DNA of 64,000 nucleotides from Cunninghamia lanceolata (lineage: Eukaryota > Streptophyta > Pinopsida > Cupressales > Cupressaceae). The stretch covers positions 4,402,001 to 4,466,000 of the forward strand of contig BSBN01001149.1 in assembly GCA_027924645.1 (NCBI GenBank). The letters are read 5' to 3'. Positions 36,690-48,716 of this stretch are shown here, piece after piece. The position numbers and the translations under genes were made by a program. Positions within the stretch are counted from its first letter, which is position 1, and each line of letters begins with the position of its first letter. The notes beneath the pieces are model-generated. The model made no database searches. It was not told the origin of the DNA and was given only the letters and a program-made list of their open reading frames with translations.

Positions 36690-37888
36690 AAAATAGAATG
36701 TGAAAGAATAGTCAAAATGACCTTTCACATTCTAATCTATTTTGACTTTTGTGGCTTTTGGAGGGAAAGATTGTTGGTCTCCCTATCTAAATGTGCCTAT
36801 TTATACCTCCTCAAAACTCATTGTAAGGGGTTCCTTGTGTTTCCTTTGTTCATTTCTTTTTGGTTCTTTTGTGGTTCCTTTTTGATGGAAACCCATGAAA
36901 ACTTAAATACGAATACAAGACGCCAAATTTTATTCCATTCTTCCTAGGTTTTCATGTTTTGATGTTCTCAAACTCTGAATTTGTTTTCTTTCCACATTTT
37001 TACATATTTAATTCATCTAATTTTGATAGATTCAACATGCCTTTAAACCACTAATGCCTTATTGATGGTTAGGTATGTTGTGTGGTTGTATGAACACATT
37101 CATGTATGCGAGAATTTGACAACAATCACACACATGAGTTTTTCCTTCGAAGATTGCACCATCTTGCATTGAAATTGCAAATAAATGGTTTGGTAGAGAT
37201 TGGTTTTATGTTGATTTTGTCCATTTATAGATTAATGTGTGGAAGGATTGAATATGAGTTCATATCCTTTTTTTCTTTTCTCTTTAACCCTTTCCTTTCC
37301 CCCTTCCTTTTTTTCCTTTTTCATATCAATGTTAGATTAGGATTAGTCTAGGGTTTGATGATAAATTTTAGTTGTAAAGGCATGAAATTAAAAATATTTT
37401 GTAATTTCCAATTGTATAAATATAGCTTGTATTTTTTTGTCCTAAAAATTAGGATCAAATCCTCAAACAAAAATTGGATTTCATGTATGAATTTTCATAT
37501 TCCAACTCATAAAATCTTAATTTGAAAGAGCACATTGTTCTTTTAGTAATTTTACTATGAATTTGATGTGGGAAATCATTGATGAAAGTTGAGTAAATAA
37601 AAAAATCATTAATGCATTTAAAAGTGAAGAAGGTCTACGTTGGCTAATAGTAGTTTATTTTTACTAAGTGAGCCTCTTTATCATATGAATGATTCATGGT
37701 GTTCATTGTAGCCCCTTGAACAAACTACCCAAAGTGATCTCCTACTTAGGGATTTTGGTAAACCTCATGCAACAATTGATGAAGACTCTTGAGGCTAGCC
37801 ACCTTCCAAGTAGGGGAACCTTTGTTGTTCCAACTAGTGGCACTTCATGACTCATGGGAATGTTGGTGTGCCAAAAACCACATCAACA
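36690..37888 (-). mobile_element. LTR-like repeat B (inverted copy of A)
   Basis: On the minus strand it begins TGTTGATGTG at 37888 and follows repeat A through its whole length without the interruption seen in A. The right-hand flank (from 37889) is PPR-like sequence, so this unit probably inserted into a PPR pseudogene. The other end, near 36690, could not be fixed and no target duplication was found. Confidence 0.6.
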
Positions 37889-38560
37889 AGGTTCATGAGC
37901 CTTGTCGATGCTTCCAATTTCTTTGAGGAATTTTCTCAGACAAGTTGTAAGCCATATCAATCCATACTTTGCATACATGTCGATTAAAACATATTTGACA
38001 AAAATCCTACCTTCTCTTTGGTTAAGCTTAGATTTAAAACATTCATTTCAACACATCCATGGAGGATTTTGGCATGGTTCATTAAAATGAGATCACATTT
38101 CTTCCAAATTTTTTAAAATGGGTTGCATGCCTACAAGTTTCCACACTTCACATAAAGTGTTTCCAACAATATTTCTACATAAATCCCCTTCCATAATATT
38201 GTGATGGATGTCTATACATGGCATTCCATGAGACAACATTTCTTCAAGGATTTATCAAATAGTTCAAGTGGCTAGTCTTTTGTTTCACATTTTACAAACA
38301 TGAATACCAACACACCTTGAACTATAATATCTGACAAAATCCTTCTTGGATGGCTCCCACTTCGAGATAGACATGGAGGATGCTGGGAAAAGTCATGAAT
38401 TTGGTTCAAGAAATGTTGTCAAAGATTGTGAAATATACGTATTTGGTTAATCATTTCCAAAGCTTTCTCACAAATACATTTTGTGTGTATGTAACAGTGA
38501 ACACTAGTGTTTCAACTCCTTGTTCATAACTATTCAATGGCCAAGGAAAAATGCGTAGTG
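37889..38560 (-). pseudogene. PPR-repeat fragment, heavily decayed
   Basis: The minus strand shows RNVVSWNAM-type sequence near 38240, an LxxSILHVY-like piece near 38370 and 'DMYAK'-like sequence near 37975. All are related to the 297-bp PPR unit at 44.8-48.2 kb. Frames change repeatedly. Confidence 0.55.
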
Positions 38561-38586
38561 ACCTTTGAACTTACACATTGCATCTT

Positions 38587-38696
38587 AGCACCAAGGGACG
38601 ATTTGCAAGGAGCTTGGGCTTTGGAATAAAATGCATTTTATAGCACCAAGGGACGATTTGCAAGGAGCTTGGGCTTTGGGATAAAATGCATTTTAC
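38587..38696. repeat. 55-bp direct tandem duplication, two copies
   Basis: 38587-38641 and 38642-38696 are identical except for one base (ttggaataaa against ttgggataaa). The near-identity means the duplication is young relative to its surroundings. Confidence 0.9.
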
Positions 38697-38699
38697 AAT

Positions 38700-39285
38700 T
38701 TGACTTGCATTTTGTATTTTCCATGCGAATTGCAGATTTTGTCCCAAGGCCAAGCCTTTAATTGCCATAAAAGACATAAAAGAAGTATTAAAATTATGAA
38801 GATCAAACCTTCAACCAAATATATGTATATGAATTGAAAATATATATACTTCAAGCTCTAAATATATTTTAAACTCTTACAATCACAATTTTTTTAAATG
38901 TATATATTTCAATAAAAATATTTGTGATTTAAATTTTTAAATCCAAAACATTAAATATTAGGCATTTGGCAAAATAGAGTCCCAATAAATTTCCTAATTT
39001 GTGCATTTGAATTATATTTTGCATTTTAAACACAAATCCTGAGATAAAATACCTTGCAAAAGAAAACAACCAAAATAATAAACTTTAATGACTAATTAAA
39101 TTTTTTTGATCAATTTAAATTTTAAATTTCAAATATTGAATAAAATTTTAATATTTAAACTTTAAATCAATTTATGATTTACAAATATTCAAATTTAAGC
39201 AAATGCAACTTCAACAACATTGAATACAACTTGAACTTGTTCTCTCCAAACCAAAATATGAAGGCAAATGAAAGCTAGGATAGAA
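38700..39285. other. AT-rich, no gene recognised
   Basis: Very AT-rich sequence with many ATTTAAA-like words and no coding signal. Confidence 0.4.
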
Positions 39286-40790
39286 AGAAATAAAAAGGAA
39301 GGGTCCCCAATGTAAAAAGGATAGGGGCACGTTGTGGAGGCCACAACAAATTTCCACTGCCTTAAAATAAAAAGAAAAACTTTTTTACGACCAGGTTTGA
39401 AATGATACACAAAAATGAATTTGAACCCACAGATGGGGAAATTTCTTATTATCAACAATGATCACACTAAAATGTGAGATTGATCAACATTTTACTTTCA
39501 AAGACATCATCCCAATCACGTAATCCTAATGAATTCATTATAGGAAGATTATCTGGGGAATAGGGTTCAACATTCAGTGTATCTAGGCACACAGAATGAA
39601 GTTCATACAAAAGTTAGAGTAGGTTAATTTTAGAATGAAATCTACACATTTTTCATCTAGGTGTGTGTGTGATTCTTTTCCTTCTTTCCTTTGCAGAACT
39701 CAGCTATGATAGCTTAGATATCAAGTTTTTATAATTTTAATATTCCTTGATGTAGAGGTCTCCTTTTGAAATGACAGTGTGTATTATTTAGACATGCCTC
39801 TATTGATTACCTGGGTTGTAACCAATCGGGTGTCCATGGACCCAATAGAGTTGCCTCTGGTCCCATTCCAGAAATAGATCTACTATCAACCAGGCATCTA
39901 TAGCCCCAATAGCGGTTACCTAAATCACCTAGAATGAATGAGATGTTTTATTTTCTTTTTCTTTATTTTAATTTTCTCATTCCACATGCACTAAAACCTA
40001 CCCTTGGGTTCAAGTCCACTGTGGTAATCAATTTTTTAAAATAAGAATTCATTTTCTAATTGATATCTTGGCCACGATCGCTTTTCTAAACAAACTTAAG
40101 AACAATTAAAGTGTGTAAAGTGAAGGATGACAGATATGAAAGATATGTTTTTTAATCACCTACACCTCCTTAAGCATGAAAATGGTTCTACACATCCAAA
40201 TTAAATATTTATGAAACCTATACCCTAGAAATTTACCCATTATGAATGCAAAAGGAAAATATTATTGGTGAAAGAATCTAGGAAGTGCACTGAGATCTCA
40301 ATTCATAATTCATTTGTGATGTTGTCAATTAACAAAGAATCTGAATTTAAAAATGAATTGACAATGGTGAGGGTGGAAACAAACCATAGAAAGAAAAGAC
40401 AAAAGAAAACAAAAGTTTACCAAAATTTCCTACCTTACCTGATTAGTGCAAGCTTGACAATTGAGGGAAGTGGGTAGTAAAGCTCCCATTTCTATATTTT
40501 TTCATTTTGTCTAATAACAAGAACTTTTTTTTTCGCAGTCCTAAATACTGTAGATTTACTAAAAAATGAGGAGTTTCAACCAACTAGGCTCATACTTCAC
40601 GTGGTTTCAAGAAAAAATAAGAGTTGAGGAAGTTTGTCATTCTCATGCTCTATCCACAAGTATGTTTGTTTAGTTGAATTCCCATAATCAAATAAGAAAA
40701 AGGGTTTTGTTTTACTTTTATTGTAATATGAACACATAAACCCTCTTGATCAACTACAATACCCTTAAAATTGTAAAACTTTAAATTGAG
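39286..40790. repeat. Dispersed repeat R1, copy 2
   Basis: Direct-orientation copy of 22860-24185. It carries an extra ~260 bases (about 39945-40205) relative to copy 1 and lacks a short A-rich piece present there. It shares the (GT)n stretch (39661-39671) and the relic of the same minus-strand ORF. Confidence 0.7.
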
Positions 40791-41350
40791 TGAGTGTAGG
40801 ATCATCGCGGGCCATACAGTGGCAATAGGGGAAAAAACACATTTTTACTTAGCCGAAATCGCGAAAGGGATAGTTGACTTTTTGAAAGAGTTAGCCAAAA
40901 TATCCATTTTGTTTTGGTAATACCAAACCAAAACGAATATCCATTATAGAAAAACGGATATCCATTTTCCTTCCCCCAATACTATTGAAAAACACTACTT
41001 ATTTTGGGACTTACAGGTTTGGAAGACACAACGACAGAGGGAAATGAATATCAGAGAGGGCAAAGTAGATGTCAGTTATTTGGAAGGCCAAATTATCCTA
41101 TAATCAAGAGCTAGATCTAGAGGTAAGTTTTTGGTTTATTTCTTTTTAATTTTTTTTAAAATTAAATCAAAATGTTTGGTATGATTTAGGGTTTTGAATT
41201 GTTGACTGTAAGCATTAGTTTTCAACTCAATTTTGAATATAATTTAGTGATTTTCATTGTGTTAAAAATGTTTAACTTAAATTGTATATAGTTTAATAAG
41301 AAGTTGTTTTAAATCCTAAATTTGCACGTTTTAAATTTGAAATAGGTAAT

Positions 41351-43481
41351 ATGGATGAGTAAGTTCAAAACACGAACCTTCCCCCATCGAACCCTCCCCC
41401 ACTGAACCCTCCAACAATTGAAGAACAAATTGAGAAAAATATTAATGAAATAAATATAATTATAGAAATTTATCATCGCCACCCTCGATTGACTTCAATG
41501 ACATGCACCTTAGAGGGAACTATTAGTCAAGTTCAAACCCTCACAAGACAACATGAATCATTTCGGAAATGGCGAGAAGCCAAGAGGGTAGAACATTCTA
41601 ATGGATTATCCTATGACCAAGTGAAAGATTTAGACTTTACCAAATCCATGTTAGTGCAACATTTTGTCAACTCAAAAACCATATTGCATGTTGATGTACT
41701 TAAGCCTAAGTAGTCAATCAAATGGTGCACACATCAGGGTATCATTGATAATTTTTGGGATAGTTGGTGGATGGTTTTCGATAAAGCACCCAACAACAAT
41801 CTCGATGTACCTTTATATTTCCTTCGTAAACTATATGCGGAGTTTATATTAGGTCACCATGTAAACTATTTTGATTTTAGAGAGTTCCATGGATTAGGTA
41901 AAGGGATGCCTCAAGACAAACTTGGGGCAATACAACAAGTGTTGGGTCCATTTATTCCCCCTCCTCCTATCCCTTCTCCACCTCCAATTCAACACCCAGT
42001 CATTGTTGTAGATGTAGCACATCAGAGCCTATCTATCATACACTCTTTGGCCAAGAATTTGATTGCACAAACTTCTAAACTAGCACAAACACATGATATT
42101 GGTGGTCCTAGTGGATCAATTGAGTTTGTTGTACCCTCCTCATCCACACATGTTTGTGTGCCTCATCGTTGCATTATGTGCAATCAGTTGTGCTTAGGTC
42201 CTCTAGGAGAGACTAGTGAGCCACCCTTGAACACATCAAAGTATGATGTCCCTCATACATCACCTTCATGAACCAAGGCAATGGGGTCTAGAACTCAAGC
42301 TGAGGCATTAAGGACTAGAACACGAGCAGAGGCATCATGGGCTAGAGAAGACTCTAAGCAAGGCCAATCTTTCTTTCAAGTAAAATTTAAAGTTAAATTT
42401 CTTGGTGTATTCCATTTGAATTTAATATAAGCAAAGCTTAGTACCAATATATCTAAGTGAGATAACAGTTGATGACAGAGGAGGAGATTACAAAAGTTCA
42501 TCATGGTACTATTCTACCATTCAATTTGGCCTAGACTTGTCAGTATAAATTTTTCTACACATCTAACATTTTTTTATTGTATGCATTTCATTTTTTGTGA
42601 GTAATTATATATTAATTTATATCCTGATGTTATTTTACTTTTATAGCCAATATGCTTTAGTAGAACTCCTGATCGTCCTAAGGGACCATCATTCACTGAA
42701 AGACTCTCAAAATGACAACAAAGGGAAGAGGTAATTGAATTGAATTTTACTTTAATTGATAATTTAGAGAACTTATAGTTGATTATTGTGATTTAGATAT
42801 GTTAATTTCAAAGTTATTATGATTATATATGTCTACATACAATCTTACATTCTTGTCATTTTTATATAGGTCTTAGTTGGTTCATCCATGATGAGTCCTC
42901 AATCGATGCAAGAGGCCTCGTTGGTGGTATGTTCTTGTTTTGTAGTAGATAAGTTTTTATTTAGTCTAGTCTAGATTGTTTATTTACACATCTAACCTTT
43001 TTAATGTATGCATTTCCTTTTTTGTTAGTAATTATATATTAATTTATATCAATGTTATTTTCCTATTATAGTCTATTCTAAAAGTGAGTGATGTGGCACC
43101 TCTGCCATCATGCTTCAGTAGGACACCTGATCGTCCTAAGAGACCATCCTTTGCAGAACAACTCTTAGAAAAATAACAAAAAGTTGAGGTAATTGATTTG
43201 AATTTTACTAAATAATTGATAGTATAGAGACCTTATAGTTGATTGTAGTGATTTGATGTTAATTTCAAAGCTCTAAATTGTATTAAATAAGTTTATGTTA
43301 ACTAATCTAACTTATTTATATTTACCATTGAACTAATTAATCAAATTTGTGGTTTGACTTGTTATTGTAGTCAACGTTGCATTCGTCATGTACTAAGCAT
43401 CGTGGCACAGAGAGGCCACTTTTTGAGGGCCCACCACAAGTTGAGGATTTTCCAGAGACATAGGGTCAAGTGGACCTTTAG
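41351..43481 (+). pseudogene. Five-exon plant transposon-type gene broken only by stop codons
   Basis: Exons: 41351-42379, 42647-42730, 42870-42926, 43072-43188, 43371-43481. Every intron is GT...AG and every junction falls between codons, so one frame runs from ATG 41351 to TAG 43479. It is interrupted by TAA 41360, TAG 41711, TGA 42269, TGA 42713, TAA 43174 and TAG 43461, with no frameshift. The protein has a Pro-rich start, a helical segment (QTLTRQHESFRKWREAKR), a conserved-looking core (SIKWCTHQGIIDNFWDSWW, then VPLYFLRKLYAEFILGHHVNYFDF), a Pro-rich linker, then short Ser/Pro/Arg-rich repeats. Exons 2 and 4 are duplicates (FSRTPDRPK motif). The core resembles ORFs of plant mobile elements, but I cannot name the family. 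The introns show it was not recently retrocopied. Confidence 0.6.
42554..43265 (+). repeat. Tandem segmental duplication carrying one exon and its flanking introns
   Basis: Sequence from about 42554 to 42830 (cacatctaac..., attatatattaatttata, exon 2, gtaattga.ttgaattttact) recurs from about 42983 to 43265 with a similar order of exon and intron words. The offset is about 430 bases. The duplication created a second FSRTPDRPK exon. Confidence 0.75.
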
Positions 43482-44580
43482 TATTTGATGTAGATGTTCG
43501 GCATGTAGATTGTATATAGATTTTTAGATGGCATATGTCACATTTTGTAAAAAATGTTTTGAGTTGGCATATATGCCAAATTTTTGTATATGTCTAGATT
43601 ATCCTAGATTTTTATATATACACCTTGATATACAATATAATTTGAATTCCTTGTGTGCACGTATTCCTAATTTGAAACTTAAAAGTTGAATGTTTAATCA
43701 CTTTAGAATGGTTTATTTATGAACAATAACATGTTATATATTGACTCCTTGTTATATATGATTGTTTTTCTTGGTAGAAAGATGATATGTAGTTTCCTAG
43801 ACCTCAATACATAACTTGATCTTAATTGCCATGATGGTAGATTTAGTTAGATATAAGATTTTCTTAGAATGACATGTGACCGTATGTCCATCAAATGATA
43901 ATGCATTTGTCTAAACACCATTAAGAAGACCTTCTTGTTGTTTTGATACGGGTGGTTGTCTTATTACTAGCATAAAACCAAAGATTTATACATAAGTAGA
44001 TGTTCTAATTTACTATATATTTTTCTATGAATACCCTAATTAGTAAGAATTAATAAAAAAGAAGCATAATGGAAATCATATGAAATCTATATTTAACATT
44101 TCATTTTAATTTATGCTAAATTAGTACTTACTTATTCAATATTTGTTTATGCTAAATTATTACATGGATGCTTAGTCTTAGTTAACATATTTGTTGTACT
44201 CTTCTTTTTGTATACATCTCATAACAATCATGATATTGAAACTACTAGATTTGGTATAGAAAGTACTAGATTTGATATGATAATCATAGATAATTTCTCA
44301 TCTTACATGTTAAGCATGCAAGATACATGTTAAAAATGACAAAACTTCTAATGTTTTTCATTAAATCAAATATAGTTATTTTTGTATTAATGAGAAAAGA
44401 CATGTTTGTATGTTTACCCATTACATTATCTAGTTTATTCATTAAAAAAAATCATCCACAACCCAAATTCACCTAATGTTGCAATTGGAAATGTAAATAG
44501 GTGTGTCTTAAATGGAAGTATGTTTCAATACCATATACTCCATGTAAGTTGTACATGCCAACACCCAATTCTAGTTTGAC
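43482..44580. other. No gene recognised; probable 3' flank of the five-exon pseudogene
   Basis: AT-rich sequence with several possible polyadenylation words (aataat, tataca-rich). No domain. Confidence 0.35.
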
Positions 44581-44585
44581 AACTA

Positions 44586-44648
44586 TAGAGACTTAGGGAG
44601 AGACTCAGGGAGAGAGGAAGAGAGAGACATAGGGAGAGAGAGACACAT
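44586..44648 (+). repeat. GA-rich microsatellite
   Basis: Degenerate (GGGAGAGA/GAGAGAGACA)n purine tract immediately to the left of the PPR array. Confidence 0.85.
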
Positions 44649-44654
44649 TTGGCA

Positions 44655-44785
44655 TGATTTGCATATCCTCATTTCACCTTGTATATGGTTTCCATGCTTT
44701 GCATATCCTCATTTCACCTTCTAAAGCCTTTGACATGATTTTCTTATCCTCATTTCACCTTCTATATTATAACATATCCTCAGTT
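44655..44785. repeat. ~41-bp degenerate tandem repeat
   Basis: Three to four copies around the word catatcctcatttcacctt (44663, 44704, 44747, then a degraded copy). It lies between the GA tract and the PPR array. Confidence 0.6.
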
Positions 44786-46044
44786 CATGTGTTTTGTCTA
44801 TGCTTTCCTATTTTGCATACATGTCTACTAGGGGAGTTGCAACTACAACATCTAAAAAAATTCTCATATCATTTATGCTTTGATGGATGTCCATATCTTA
44901 TTCCATAGATCCCATTTTGGCACAGGTAGGGAGGATGTTGGCAAAGGTTGTGGAATTTGTCTTTACAATTGCCAATTGCATTTTCTTGAAAGTTTATAAA
45001 GGGACAAATCCATTTGTGCATATCTTGCAATCATTGCATTCCATGAGACAACATCTCTTTAAGGTGTTCTGTCAAACAGTTCACGTGCCTTGTCTATGCT
45101 TCCACACTTTGCATACATGTCTACTAGGGCAGTTGCAACTACAACATTTGACAAAACTCCCATATCCTATTCCAAAGATCCCATTTTGGCACAGGCAGGG
45201 ATGCTGGAAAAGGTTGTGGAATTTGTCTTTACACCTGCCAATTGAATTTTCTTGAAAGTTTCTAAAGCAACAAATCCATTTTGTGCATATCTTGCAATCA
45301 TTGCATTCCATGAGATAACCTCTCTTTGAGGTGTTCTGTCAAATAGTTCATGTGCCTTGTATATGCTTCAACACTTTGTATACATGTCTACCAAGGCAAT
45401 TGCAACTAGAACATTTGACAAAATTCCCATATCCTTAATGCTTTGATGGATGTCCATGTACCCTATTCTAAATATCCCATTTTGGCACAGACATGGAGGA
45501 TGCTGGCAAATGTTGTGGAATTTGGATTTACACCCACCAATTGTATTTTCTTGAAAGTTTCTAAAGAAACAAATCCATTTTGTGCATATCTTGCAATCAT
45601 TGCATTCCATGAGACAACATCTCTTTGAGGTGTTTTGTCAAATAGTTTGCATGCCTTGTCTATGCTTCCACACTTTACATACATGTCTACCAGGGTAGTT
45701 GCAACTAGAACATCTGAAAAATTCCCATATCCTTAATGCTTTGATGGATGTCCATGTACCTTGTTACAAAGATCCCATTTTGGCACAGACAGGGAGGATG
45801 CTAGCAAAGGTTGTGGAATTTGGCTTTACACCCACCAATTGCATTCTCTTGAAAGTTTTTAAAGCAACAAATCTATTTTGTGCATATCTTGCAATAATTG
45901 CATTCCACAAGACAACATCTCTTTGAGGTATTTTGTCAAACAATTAACATGCCTTGGCAATGCTTCCACACTTTGCATACATGTCTACCAAGGAAGTTAC
46001 AACTACAACATCTAACAAAATTCTCATATCTTTTATGCTTTGAT

Positions 46045-46049
46045 GGATG
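46045..46049. repeat. Target-site duplication (GGATG), left copy
   Basis: GGATG at 46045-46049 recurs at 47412-47416, flanking the solo LTR. Joining across one copy restores the PPR unit. Confidence 0.88.
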
Positions 46050-47411
46050 TGTTGGAATTAGTTCGGACAACTGAGAGGGGGGGGGTGAATCAGTTGTCCC
46101 ACTAATTAATCTTTTTCTTCTTTTAAACTTCTTTATCAGCTTTCAATTAGATTAGTGATGAAAACATTAAAGCATGAACTAACAACACATGAGCATAAGC
46201 AAATTGAACACACATAACACTAGAATTTTTACGTGGAAACCCGGTTAAGGGAAAACCATGGTGGGGGTTAACCCACAAGATTTGTACCTATTAAAAGTAC
46301 TTGAAAGAAATGAAAAGGCACTTGCCTTAGGGCTCACTGCCCAGAGCTCACTGCTCAAGGAGGCTCACTGCCTACAAGAATTTATGTTTAATACAGGAAG
46401 AATGAACTGCAAAATAGTATCTTCTTTATGCCTGGTTCAGTTCCTTTGAAAGCTCACAAAACTTCTGCTTTGCCCCAAACACTTCTTCATCATCTCTTCA
46501 TACCTTACTGCTCTTGTTCCTCTACTCCTCTTCTTCTCTGCTCTGCCTCTATACCTTTCTTATGATTTAATCATTTTCACACAAGGACACATTTCCACAA
46601 CTCATTTGCAAGTATTTATACGGTTCATCAACCTTGGAATGAACATCAAGGTCGGCACTACAAACATTAATGTGAACCACTATATTGTCAGCCAAATATA
46701 TCTAATACTTGAATATTCTTCCAACAACACACCACGCTCCAAATAATTACTCTTAAATCATCCACAACACACTTGAAACATCCAGTCGGCCAAGACTAGG
46801 AAGAACAACAACACCAAGAAGAAAATCTTCACCAATGAGCTCAAACTTCAATGCAAACCTCCAACATAGGAGTCACACGATCCAGTCTCTTCCACAAGCA
46901 CATTGAATTCAACAAAAACATCCGCACTCCTCCAAATCATCAGAATCACTTGCATCTTCATCTAGAACCTCAAGAACATTGTCTGCCATGACTGTCACAT
47001 TAGAAAGATTGTTTGCAGACCTCCAAACCACGAACCACTTGAGTTGATGATACACACTAGCTTCCCAAACATGCCTCTAGATCCACAGATCATAATATTT
47101 CAATGTGGAACAATCCAGACCAAATCTCTGTCACTCTGTCACTTCTGAACAACTGCTAAAACCCTGTTTTACTCAGATGGCCATAGCTTCTTCAAATCTT
47201 CATGCGGACCTCTTAGATCTTGATTGGAGCTACTTCAGACAATCCTCTACATAGCCATATGATCTGCATACATTGATCTTCATTAATTTTCTCAATATCC
47301 TCAACATTCCAGTCTTCTAAACAGGTAACAAAATGGAATATAGTTGACACCAATGGCAACAAGGATATGTTGACATCAATGACAACAAGGATTAGACACA
47401 TATTTGCAACA
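46050..47411 (+). mobile_element. Solo LTR (1362 bp, probably Ty1/copia) inserted in the PPR pseudogene
   Basis: Begins TGTTGGAATTAG and ends TTTGCAACA, with GGATG target duplications on both sides. Near the 5' end is the inverted pair ggacaactga...tcagttgtcc around a run of nine G. A segment 'acgtggaaacccggttaagg' typical of plant copia LTRs follows, and repeated 'gttgaca.caatg.caacaagga' words lie near the 3' end. No primer-binding site or coding region follows, so it is a solo LTR. The small plus-strand ORF at 46258-46449 is not credible. Confidence 0.85.
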
Positions 47412-48225
47412 GGATGTCCATATCTTATTCCAAAGATCCCATTTTGGCACATGCAGGAAGGATGCTGGCAAAGGTTGTGGAATTTGGCTTTATACCCACC
47501 AATTGCATTTGCTTGAAATTTTCTAAAGAAACAAATCCATTTTGTGCATATATTTCAATCATTGCATTCCATGAGACAACATCTCTTTGAGGTGTTCTGT
47601 CAAACAATTCATGTGCCTTGTATATGCTTCCACACTTTGCATACATGTCTACCAAGGCAATTGTAACTAGAACATTTGACAAAATTCCCATATCTTTAAT
47701 GCTTTGATGGATGTCCATGTACCCTATTCCAAAGATCCCATTTTGGCACAGACGGGGAGGATGTTGGTAAAGTTTGTGGAATTTGGATTTACACCCACCA
47801 ATTGCATTTGCTTGAAAGTTTCTAAAGCCTTATCAACAAATCCATTTTGTGCATATCTTACAATCATTACATTTCATGAGATGACATCTCTTTGAGATGT
47901 TTTGTCAAATAGTTCATGTGCCTTGTCTATCCTTCCACATTTTGCATACATGTCTACTAGGGTACTACAACATTTGATAAAACTCCCATATCCTTTATGT
48001 TTTGATGGATGTCTATATCTTGTTCCAAAGATCCCATTTTGGTATAGGCAAGGAGGATGCTGGAAAATGTTGTGGAATTTGGATTTACACCCACCAATTG
48101 TATTTTCTTGAAAGTTTCTAAGGCCTTATCAACAAATCCATTTTGTGCATATCTTACAATCATTGCATTCCATTAGATGGCATCTCTTTGAGGTGTTTTG
48201 TCAAACACTTTGCGTGCCTTCGTAT

Positions 48226-48303
48226 CTAGTGTTGAGTGTTGAATTGCAAGAACAAGGCATAAATTGGATAAGTAACTTGTAGGTTTAGAGATAATTTTGC
48301 ATC
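48226..48303. other. Junction between PPR pseudogene and Tat element
   Basis: About 80 bases without PPR similarity that I can see, ending in the GGGTC target duplication. Confidence 0.4.
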
Positions 48304-48308
48304 GGGTC
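48304..48308. repeat. Target-site duplication (GGGTC), left copy
   Basis: GGGTC at 48304-48308 and again at 60238-60242, immediately outside the two LTRs of the Tat element. Confidence 0.85.
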
Positions 48309-48716
48309 TGTTGGTACCCATTTATGTCTAGGGTTTTAAGCTTGAACATTTGCAAATTTTCTCATTCAAACTCTAAATTTTCTGAGTCATAAGGTCTTGC
48401 ATTGTCTTTTCTATTCAGATGGTGACCTTCTGTGGTGGGTTCTCGGTTATTAAGTTTCATTATCATGCTTTAGTATTCATAGGTTGACCGGCCCCCATAC
48501 AATGTTTTACTACTTTTTACCATCACACGTGAGCAAAATGCTAGGTTTTTGTATGTGCAAGTGGTCATATATGTTGGCGGGTTTGTGAAATCTCAGTCAG
48601 CCTTTGAAAAATCGTGAAAAAAGGAGTTATATGCATTTCTGAGTGCATATCGAGTTTGCATGTACAAGTGGGAATCTTTTGCAGATTCTAGGAATATTCC
48701 TTGAATGTATATTGGG

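Larger units (their letters stand above)
44780..48225 (-). pseudogene. PPR (PLS-type) pseudogene built of near-identical 297-bp units
   Basis: The minus strand encodes repeated pentatricopeptide triplets such as VDMYAKCGSIYKAHELFDRT, PQRDVVSWNAMI, YAQNGFV..ETFK..QLVG, PNSTTFASIL and CAKMGSLE. The anchor cccattttgg marks units at 44911, 45180, 45476, 45774, 47438, 47737 and 48033. After removing the inserted LTR the spacings are 269, 296, 298, 297, 299 and 296 bases (about 99 codons, one P-L-S triplet). The first spacing has a ~28-base deletion. PPR proteins of this class bind organellar RNA and guide editing or splicing. Frameshifts and stops occur in most units, and no start, signal peptide or E/DYW end was found, so it is a pseudogene. 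Units resemble each other far more than repeats of a functional PPR gene usually do, which points to recent tandem amplification. Confidence 0.82.

Noticed and set aside
26414..37888. An 11.5-kb DNA transposon with long terminal inverted repeats
   Set aside because: The inverted units resemble LTRs (TGTTGATGTG start), the intervening ORFs belong to different kinds of elements and no transposase motif or target duplication was found.
44881..48111. Plus-strand ORFs across the PPR array
   Set aside because: Antisense shadows; the minus strand carries the recognisable PPR motifs.
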